From Paludibacter sp. UBA5753 (lineage in GTDB: Bacteria; Bacteroidota; Bacteroidia; Bacteroidales; Paludibacteraceae): 11,431 nucleotides of DNA. The position numbers and the translations under genes were made by a program. Shown in pieces: positions 5,997 to 11,431 of this stretch (positions within the stretch are counted from its first letter, which is position 1; each line of letters opens with the position of its first letter). The stretch lies in contig DIFH01000075.1 of the NCBI GenBank assembly GCA_002427615.1, positions 1 to 11,431 on the forward strand. The letters run 5' to 3'. The notes below the pieces were generated by a model that searched no databases, was not told where the DNA came from, and saw nothing but the letters and a program-made list of their open reading frames with translations.

Positions 5997-8051
5997 TTAC
6001 ATCAATTCCACGCTTCTTTTCACAAAGTTTGCCAAAGCCTCGCCTTTGAGCATATTGTTGGCTAACAAAGCCAAATCGATCAACTGACGCACTTGTTTAT
6101 TTTCGGCAGCAAACGCTTTGTATACCGATTTTTTCTTCTCGCCCAATTCATCTATTTGCTTAGCCAGTTCGCTCAGTTCATCTTTTTCGGCAGCAGGGAT
6201 TTCTTCATCTTTTTTGCCTTTTTGGCTATCTTTCAGCTTATCGTGTTTTGCTTTCACTTCGGCAAGTTCTGTTATTATGGGACTCACTTCAACTCCACAG
6301 ACAGCTTCTTCATCTTTCAGCAGTTTATCAATCACCGGATGCGCCGTATTGACAACTAAGTTATAACTGTCGGGCATTTCGCCGTAAAAACTCATCATAC
6401 CGCCCTGCAAAGCCGACATTTCTTTCATGCGACGCATAAATTCGTTTTGCGTAACGAAAACAGGGTTGGCTGTTGGCGATAGGTGCTCGAAAGTAACAAT
6501 AAAGTTTGCTTTCTCTACGTTTGGGAGCTGGGAATCGAAAATCGCTACCAATGCATCACGCTGATCATCGGTCAATGTAACTTTCGCAACTTCTTCTTTT
6601 TGAATCAATTTATCAATTACATCGCTGTCCACGCGCACAAAACGGGTCTTCTCAAATTTCTGTTCCAATTGGCTTACCACATGAACATCCAATTGTCCAT
6701 CCATAATCAGCACGTCATACCCTTTGTCCTTGGCATGCTGGATATAACTGTATTGTTCGTCGGCGTTGTTAGCATACAGATAAATCAGGTCGCCATTTTT
6801 GTCTTTCTGATTTTCGCCGGTCAAAGTTTTATATTCTTCGAAAGTAAAGTATTTGCCATCCACATTTTTAAGCAAGGCAAACTTTTCGGCACGTTCGTAG
6901 AATTTTTCATCGCTAAGCATTCCGTATTGAATGAAAATTTTCAGGTTATCCCATTTTTCTTCAAAAATGGGGCGATCGGTTTTGAAAATATCAGCCAGGC
7001 GGTCGGCTACTTTTTTGGTAATATGGCTCGAAATTTTTTTCACGTTGGCATCGCTTTGCAAATAACTGCGCGACACGTTCAACGGAATATCGGGCGAATC
7101 AATCACACCGTGTAATAATGTTAAGTATTCAGGCACAATATTTTCCACATGGTCAGTTACATATACCTGGTTGCAATACAATTGAATTTTATTGCGTTGA
7201 ATATCGATGTTGTTTTTAATCTTAGGAAAATAAAGAATCCCGGTCAGATTGAACGGGTAATCCACGTTGAGGTGAATATGGAAAAGCGGATCTTCGCTCA
7301 TGGGGTACAGCTCGTGATAGAAAGCGGTATAATCTTCGTCTTTCAGGTCGGCAGGTTTGCGGGTCCAGGCAGGATTGGTGTTGTTGATAATGTTGTCCTG
7401 GTCGGTTTCCACATTTTTGCCATCTTTCCATTCTTTCTTTTTTCCAAAAGCAATTTCAACAGGAAGAAATTTGCAGTATTTGGTGAGTAATTCCTGAATT
7501 TTCGATTCTTCGAGAAAGTCTTTGTTTTCGTCGTCGATATGCAACACGATATCGGTTCCACGGTCGGATTTGATGGTATCTTCCAATATGTAATCCGGAT
7601 CGCCTTTGCACGACCAATGTTGAGCGATGGTATTTTCTTTGTACGATTGGGTGAAGATTTCCACTTTTTTCGACACCATAAACGACGAATAAAATCCTAA
7701 TCCGAAATGACCGATAATAGCTTGCGCATCGTTTTTGTATTTTTCCAGAAACTCTTCGGCTCCCGAAAATGCTATCTGGTTGATATACTTCTCAATTTCT
7801 TCTCCGGTCATACCGATTCCACGATCGGAAATAGTCAATGTGCCTTTCTTTTTATCAACCGAAATATGTATGGTCAGGTCGCCCAATTCGCCTTTAAATT
7901 CACCCACCGAAAACAGGGTTTTCAGTTTTTGGGTCGCATCCACGGCATTCGTCACTAATTCACGCAAAAAAATCTCGTGATCGCTATACAAAAATTTCTT
8001 GATAACGGGAAAAATATTATCGCTCGTTACTCCAATGTTTCCTTTTGCCAT
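5997..8051 (-). CDS. htpG: Molecular chaperone HtpG (bacterial Hsp90)
   Basis: This is a cytoplasmic ATP-dependent dimeric chaperone that remodels and refolds client proteins with the DnaK system. The 684 residues contain the GHKL ATPase motifs in order: RELVTNAVDA with catalytic-type Glu31 and Mg-binding Asn35, DRGIGM at 76-81 with the adenine-contacting Asp76, and GHFGLGF at 114-120 (ATP lid). The middle and C-terminal dimerisation domains follow, with a charged KGKKDEE segment near residue 610-620 inside the latter. It is longer than the E. coli protein (624 residues) but of the size usual in Bacteroidales. It ends without the eukaryotic MEEVD tail, as expected in bacteria. The ATG at 8051 opens the canonical MAKGNIGVTSDNIFP. 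It is transcribed alone, divergently from ychF, and ends at a strong terminator. Confidence 0.97.
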   Translation of the reverse strand: MAKGNIGVTSDNIFPVIKKFLYSDHEIFLRELVTNAVDATQKLKTLFSVGEFKGELGDLTIHISVDKKKGTLTISDRGIGMTGEEIEKYINQIAFSGAEEFLEKYKNDAQAIIGHFGLGFYSSFMVSKKVEIFTQSYKENTIAQHWSCKGDPDYILEDTIKSDRGTDIVLHIDDENKDFLEESKIQELLTKYCKFLPVEIAFGKKKEWKDGKNVETDQDNIINNTNPAWTRKPADLKDEDYTAFYHELYPMSEDPLFHIHLNVDYPFNLTGILYFPKIKNNIDIQRNKIQLYCNQVYVTDHVENIVPEYLTLLHGVIDSPDIPLNVSRSYLQSDANVKKISSHITKKVADRLADIFKTDRPIFEEKWDNLKIFIQYGMLSDEKFYERAEKFALLKNVDGKYFTFEEYKTLTGENQKDKNGDLIYLYANNADEQYSYIQHAKDKGYDVLIMDGQLDVHVVSQLEQKFEKTRFVRVDSDVIDKLIQKEEVAKVTLTDDQRDALVAIFDSQLPNVEKANFIVTFEHLSPTANPVFVTQNEFMRRMKEMSALQGGMMSFYGEMPDSYNLVVNTAHPVIDKLLKDEEAVCGVEVSPIITELAEVKAKHDKLKDSQKGKKDEEIPAAEKDELSELAKQIDELGEKKKSVYKAFAAENKQVRQLIDLALLANNMLKGEALANFVKRSVELM

Positions 8052-8106
8052 TGTTAATTATATGTTTAATTGATTAATTTGTTATGTTGTTTCCGGCGTT
8101 CTGCAT

Positions 8107-8124
8107 TGACAAAAAAAATGCCAA
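8107..8124 (-). promoter_or_regulatory. Sigma-54-like promoter candidate for htpG
   Basis: Read on the minus strand, TTGGCATTTTTTTTGTCA places GG and the following G twelve bases apart, as in the sigma-54 consensus TGGCAC-N5-TTGC. The one important departure is GT in place of GC at -12. A start near 8097 would give a leader of about 45 bases to the htpG ATG. No TAnnTTTG box for the primary sigma factor was found on this strand between htpG and ychF, which makes this site the better candidate, though unproven. Confidence 0.4.
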
Positions 8125-8135
8125 CGAGTCTTTGG

Positions 8136-8151
8136 TGACAGAATGACAGAA
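8136..8151 (-). repeat. Tandem 8-bp repeat upstream of the htpG promoter candidate
   Basis: TGACAGAA occurs twice back to back (minus strand TTCTGTCA TTCTGTCA), starting 11 bases upstream of the promoter candidate. It has the form of a tandem half-site for a regulator. Being so close to the -24 box, it could serve an activator or a repressor. Confidence 0.4.
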
Positions 8152-8366
8152 AGATTGACGAAGAACTGATTTTTACTCGAAAAATTGTCGGATTCATTTG
8201 TATCGTGATAAAGCATTAACGATTGTCTGGGAAATATCCTCTCTGAAAGTAAAGATGTAGATTTGATATTCTTCAGCATTTTCATTCACAATTATGAATA
8301 TTTATTTAAAACTTTGTAAATCAAAAAATGACTGTACCGGATTAACTGTATCTCGTCTATTTTGTT
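8152..8366. other. Divergent htpG/ychF intergenic region
   Basis: No gene is credible here. An open minus-strand frame at 8082-8285 has biased, low-complexity composition and covers the htpG promoter candidate, so I take it as chance. Apart from the promoter elements listed separately, I see no RNA gene or stable structure in this AT-rich stretch. Confidence 0.5.
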
Positions 8367-8374
8367 TATCTTTG
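8367..8374 (+). promoter_or_regulatory. -7 box of the ychF promoter
   Basis: TATCTTTG is an exact TAnnTTTG match, followed by TAGTCCGCAA, so transcription would start near 8380. A good TTTG -33 box is not present at the expected distance; the nearest candidate is AACTG at 8345-8348. The leader to the ATG would be about 107 bases. Confidence 0.6.
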
Positions 8375-8455
8375 TAGTCCGCAATTTCAACAATCAATTT
8401 TATTTAAAGTAATTATCTATCAAAAAGTTAAGAAGACTGTACTTCAAACTTTCAT

Positions 8456-8470
8456 CTCGCCAAAGGCGAG
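8456..8470 (+). promoter_or_regulatory. Small GC-rich hairpin in the ychF leader
   Basis: CTCGCC-AAA-GGCGAG is a perfect 6-bp stem with a three-base loop in otherwise AT-rich leader sequence, ending 16 bases before the ychF ATG. In the absence of a Shine-Dalgarno, structure this close to the start could influence ribosome access. There is no T-run, so it is not a terminator. Confidence 0.5.
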
Positions 8471-8486
8471 GCAAACTATTCAATAT

Positions 8487-9590
8487 ATGGCTCTTCAATG
8501 TGGAATTGTAGGTTTACCCAATGTAGGTAAATCTACCCTTTTCAACTGTCTTTCGAATGCTAAAGCCCAGGCGGCGAACTTCCCTTTTTGTACCATCGAA
8601 CCGAACGTGGGCGTAATTACCGTGCCCGACGAACGTTTGATGAAACTGGCGGAGATTGACAAACCGCAAAGGGTAATTCCCACTACGGTAGAGATTGTCG
8701 ATATCGCGGGCTTGGTAAAAGGCGCCAGCAAAGGCGAAGGTCTTGGCAATAAGTTTCTGGCGAATATTCGCGAAACCGATGCAATTTTACACGTATTACG
8801 TTGCTTTGATGACGAAAACGTGGTGCATGTAGACGGGAACGTAAATCCTGTGCGTGATAAGGAGATTATCGATTTTGAACTACAACTGAAAGACCTCGAC
8901 ACTGTTGAAAGACAGTTGACCAAAGTACAAAAACAGGCACAGACCGGTGGAGATAAACAAGCCAAACGGCTTTACGATATTTTATTGCAGTATAAAACGG
9001 TACTGGAACAAGGGAAATCGGCACGCACAGTCAAATTAGACAACAAAGATGATCGAAAGCTGGCTGCAGATTTGTTTTTGCTGACCAATAAGCCGGTGCT
9101 TTACGTTTGCAATGTGGACGAAAACTCGGCTGTAACTGGCAATGCTTACGTCGACCAGGTGCGTGAAGCGATTAAAGAAGAAGGCGCCGACCTGCTGGTG
9201 ATAGCCGCCAAAATTGAATCCGAAATTTCGGAACTGGATACCTACGAAGAACGCCAAATGTTCCTCGAAGAAATCGGATTGCAGGAATCGGGCGTTGTTC
9301 GCCTGATCAAATCGGCTTATCATTTGCTCGATTTACAAACCTACTTCACAACGGGAGCCGACGAGACAAGAGCCTGGACTTTTACCCGTGGCAGCAAAGC
9401 GCCTCAGTGCGCAGGCATTATCCATACCGATTTCGAAAGAGGATTTATTCGCGCCGAGGTGATTAAATATACCGATTATGTGCGTTTAGGTTCGGAGGCT
9501 GCATGCCGTGAGGCAGGTAAAATAGGAATCGAAGGAAAAGAATATGTGGTTCAGGATGGCGATATTTTGCATTTCAGATTTAATGTGTAA
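8487..9590 (+). CDS. ychF: Redox-regulated ATPase YchF (OLA1 family)
   Basis: This is a universally conserved cytoplasmic P-loop protein of the Obg family that hydrolyses ATP in preference to GTP, associates with ribosomes and has been linked to stress and translation control. The 367 residues match the family length (E. coli 363). The P-loop is GLPNVGKST at 9-17, the G3 motif DIAGLV at 72-77 is followed by the KGASKGEGLGNKFL segment typical of YchF, and the G4 position reads NVDE (209-212) in place of NKxD, the signature of its ATP preference. A helical domain occupies roughly 130-200, and the C-terminal TGS domain begins near residue 280. The ATG at 8487 starts the conserved MALQCGIVG. It stands alone, with its own promoter and terminator. 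Confidence 0.97.
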   Translation: MALQCGIVGLPNVGKSTLFNCLSNAKAQAANFPFCTIEPNVGVITVPDERLMKLAEIDKPQRVIPTTVEIVDIAGLVKGASKGEGLGNKFLANIRETDAILHVLRCFDDENVVHVDGNVNPVRDKEIIDFELQLKDLDTVERQLTKVQKQAQTGGDKQAKRLYDILLQYKTVLEQGKSARTVKLDNKDDRKLAADLFLLTNKPVLYVCNVDENSAVTGNAYVDQVREAIKEEGADLLVIAAKIESEISELDTYEERQMFLEEIGLQESGVVRLIKSAYHLLDLQTYFTTGADETRAWTFTRGSKAPQCAGIIHTDFERGFIRAEVIKYTDYVRLGSEAACREAGKIGIEGKEYVVQDGDILHFRFNV

Positions 9591-9624
9591 CCACCTGAAT
9601 CATCCCAAATGAAGGAAAGAAAAG

Positions 9625-9657
9625 GTCTGCCGAATTTATTTTGGCAGACTTTTTTTT
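9625..9657 (+). terminator. Rho-independent terminator of ychF
   Basis: GTCTGCC (9625-9631) and GGCAGAC (9643-9649) form a 7-bp stem with an 11-base AT-rich loop, followed by eight T's. It lies 34 bases after the ychF stop. Confidence 0.88.
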
Positions 9658-9670
9658 CGTTGAAGAACGA

Positions 9671-9688
9671 ACAGGAACGCGTTCCTGT
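9671..9688. repeat. Perfect 18-bp palindrome between the two terminators
   Basis: ACAGGAACGCGTTCCTGT equals its own reverse complement. It sits exactly between the T-run of the ychF terminator and the run of nine A's that forms the T-tract of the fumarase terminator. It may be an operator-like protein site or simply add structure to a bidirectional termination zone; there is no promoter nearby to regulate. Confidence 0.6.
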
Positions 9689-9736
9689 AAAAAAAAAGAA
9701 AGCCACATCCGTTCCTTCCCGGAACAAATGTGGCTT
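9689..9736 (-). terminator. Rho-independent terminator of the fumarase gene
   Basis: Read on the minus strand, AAGCCACAT (9736-9728) and ATGTGGCTT (9708-9700) form a 9-bp outer stem. GTTCC and GGAAC form an inner 5-bp stem across a small internal loop. The T-tract TTTTTTTTT (9697-9689) follows. It begins 22 bases past the fumarase stop. A T-run also lies on the other side (9743-9751), so it may act in both directions. Confidence 0.88.
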
Positions 9737-9757
9737 CATGTAATTTTTTTTCTAAAA

Positions 9758-11389
9758 CTAACAAACCGGATTCGGTTTAATCAGTTTGAAGAAATCGTTT
9801 CCTTTGTCGTCAACTAAAATGAAAGCAGGGAAATCGACTACTTCAATTTTCCAGATGGCTTCCATGCCTAACTCGGGATATTCCAAACATTCCACTTTCT
9901 TAATGCTGTTTTGCGCCAAAATGGCTGCCGGGCCACCAATCGAACCTAAGTAAAATCCGCCATGTTTTTTACAAGCATCGGTAACTTGTTGACTTCGGTT
10001 GCCTTTGGCAATCATGATCATACTTCCGCCATTTTCCTGAAACAAATCCACATACGAGTCCATGCGTCCGGCAGTTGTAGGTCCAAACGAACCCGAAGGC
10101 ATACCTTTAGGTGTTTTGGCCGGACCGGCGTAATAAATCGGGTGGTCTTTCACGTATTGCGGAAGCGGTTTGCCGGCATCGAGCAATTCTTTGAGTTTGG
10201 CATGCGCAATATCGCGACCCACCACGATAGTTCCTGTCAACGACAAACGTGTGGAAACCGGATATTGGGTCAACGTAGCCAAAATGTCTTTCATTGGCAT
10301 ATTCAGGTCTATTTTCACCGCATTGCCTTCGCCTTGTCGACGGTATTCTTCAGGAATATATTGACCCGGATTATCTTCGAGCTTTTCAACCCAAATGCCA
10401 TCTTTGTTGATTTTACCCTTGATATTGCGATCGGCCGAGCACGAAACGCCCATACCCACAAAACAGGAAGCGCCGTGGCGCGACAAACGAACGATGCGAA
10501 TATCGTAGGCAAAATATTTTCCGCCAAACTGAGCCCCGATGCCGGATGCCTGCGCTTGTTTCAGAATTTTTTGTTCCATTTCCACATCCCTGAAAGCCTG
10601 ACCCAGTTCGTTTCCGACCGTTGGGAGTTCATCGTAATATTTGGTCGAAGCCAGCTTCACGGTTTTCATACAAGCATCGGCCGAAGTACCGCCAATCACA
10701 AAAGCGATGTGATAAGGAGGACAAGCTGCCGTACCCAAGGTTTTCATTTTCTCGGTCAGGAATTTTTCGAGCGAAGTCGGATTCAACAACGCTTTTGTTT
10801 CCTGAAAAAGGTACGATTTATTGGCCGAACCGCCCCCTTTAGCAATAAACAAAAAATTATATTCATTGCCATGATAAGCCACCAAATCAATCTGAGCAGG
10901 AAGATTGGTGCCCGTATTCACTTCGTCGTACATATTAAGCGCCGCATTTTGTGAATAACGCAGGTTTTCTTCGGTATAAGTCTGATAAATACCTTTCGAT
11001 AAAGCTTCTTCATCAGCGCCGTCGGTCCATACATTATTTCCTTTTTTGGCATAAACGGTAGCAGTTCCGGTATCCTGGCAAAAAGGAAGAATCCCTTTGG
11101 CCGAGATTTCGGCATTGCGAAGCATAGTTACAGCCACATATTTATCGTTGTCGCTGGCTTCGGGATCGGCAAGAATCGCAGCCACTTGTTTTTGATGTTC
11201 GGGCCGAAGCAAAAAGGAACAATCGCGCATGGCGGCACGCGCTAATTTGGTAAGACCTTCGGGTTCAACTTTGAGGATTTCCTGTCCTTCAAATTCCGAT
11301 ACCGATACATGCTCTTTGGTAAGCAAATAGTACTCGGTTTTGTCTTTCCCCATCGGGAACGTATCCTGATATATAAATTCTTTTGCCAT
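9758..11389 (-). CDS. fumA: Class I (iron-sulfur) fumarate hydratase
   Basis: The enzyme interconverts fumarate and malate in the TCA cycle or in the reductive branch used for fumarate respiration and succinate formation, in the cytoplasm. The 543 residues (E. coli FumA/FumB 548) have the fused alpha and beta domains. Cys104 (LPFCQDTGT), Cys223 (AACPPYHIAF) and Cys317 (GVSCSADRN) fit the three ligands of the [4Fe-4S] cluster at the spacing known for FumA. The beta domain from about residue 375 contains KTPKGMPSGSFGPTTAGRMD and the GNRS stretch. Oxygen-sensitive fumarases of this class fit an anaerobic or microaerobic lifestyle. The ATG at 11389 starts MAKEFIYQDTFPMG. FumA and FumB cannot be told apart here, and tartrate dehydratase is less likely because that enzyme is usually two separate subunits. 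The promoter lies mostly beyond the window. Confidence 0.95.
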   Translation of the reverse strand: MAKEFIYQDTFPMGKDKTEYYLLTKEHVSVSEFEGQEILKVEPEGLTKLARAAMRDCSFLLRPEHQKQVAAILADPEASDNDKYVAVTMLRNAEISAKGILPFCQDTGTATVYAKKGNNVWTDGADEEALSKGIYQTYTEENLRYSQNAALNMYDEVNTGTNLPAQIDLVAYHGNEYNFLFIAKGGGSANKSYLFQETKALLNPTSLEKFLTEKMKTLGTAACPPYHIAFVIGGTSADACMKTVKLASTKYYDELPTVGNELGQAFRDVEMEQKILKQAQASGIGAQFGGKYFAYDIRIVRLSRHGASCFVGMGVSCSADRNIKGKINKDGIWVEKLEDNPGQYIPEEYRRQGEGNAVKIDLNMPMKDILATLTQYPVSTRLSLTGTIVVGRDIAHAKLKELLDAGKPLPQYVKDHPIYYAGPAKTPKGMPSGSFGPTTAGRMDSYVDLFQENGGSMIMIAKGNRSQQVTDACKKHGGFYLGSIGGPAAILAQNSIKKVECLEYPELGMEAIWKIEVVDFPAFILVDDKGNDFFKLIKPNPVC

Positions 11390-11431
11390 GATTATATTTA
11401 CTATTAAGTCATTTACTATTTACTATTTAGT

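Noticed and set aside
6483..7115. Long plus-strand frame of 210 codons opposite htpG
   Set aside because: It is antisense to a highly conserved coding region, rich in Phe/Ile/Val as expected for the complement of Lys/Glu/Asp-rich htpG.
8082..8285. Open minus-strand frame of 67 codons upstream of htpG
   Set aside because: It covers the htpG promoter candidate and tandem repeat, has no recognisable domain and no promoter of its own.
9763..9778. AAACCG/CGGTTT hairpin at the end of the fumarase gene
   Set aside because: It lies within the last codons and lacks a T-run; the real terminator is further downstream on that strand.
9962..10954. Long plus-strand frame of 330 codons opposite the fumarase gene
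   Set aside because: It is the shadow of a conserved enzyme gene; its Arg/His/Phe-rich sequence has no domain logic.

Overview
The window looks like chromosomal DNA of a Bacteroidota bacterium, most likely in or near the Bacteroidales. Four things support this: a very large secreted protein ending in a type IX secretion (T9SS) sorting domain, promoter boxes of the Bacteroidota type (TTTG / TAnnTTTG), a 684-residue HtpG of the Bacteroidales kind, and the near absence of Shine-Dalgarno sequences before starts. Species cannot be fixed from this alone.

Left part (1-940): the last codons of an unidentified protein end one base before a DUF4304-like gene, an arrangement suggesting a coupled gene pair. 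Six bases after that gene's stop lies a 231-bp element bounded by perfect inverted REP hairpins. Inside it is a remnant of a REP-associated tyrosine transposase (RAYT): only the N-terminal and C-terminal codons remain, joined directly and with one frameshift.

Middle part (938-5996): a 1405-codon minus-strand gene encodes a modular exported protein. It carries two gluzincin-type metallopeptidase modules with intact HExxH...E, a third similar module between them without the metal ligands, two starch-binding-like beta modules, two Ig-like modules, a LamG-like lectin module and a T9SS sorting domain. A good Bacteroidota promoter lies upstream. Beyond it is a second, almost identical copy of the REP/RAYT element (one substitution), in a nest of short repeats. 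The two element copies are direct repeats 5023 bp apart that bracket the giant gene.

Right part (5940-11431): conserved housekeeping genes. These are htpG (Hsp90 chaperone, minus strand), ychF (Obg-family ATPase, plus strand, divergent from htpG) and a class I iron-sulfur fumarase (minus strand, convergent with ychF). Each has a recognisable terminator. htpG is preceded by a sigma-54-like promoter candidate next to a tandem 8-bp repeat, and ychF by a consensus TAnnTTTG box. These three genes appear to be separate transcription units and not a pathway.

The most noteworthy content is the pair of internally deleted RAYT elements, which look like a small non-autonomous mobile family, and the triplicated peptidase architecture with a dead middle copy.
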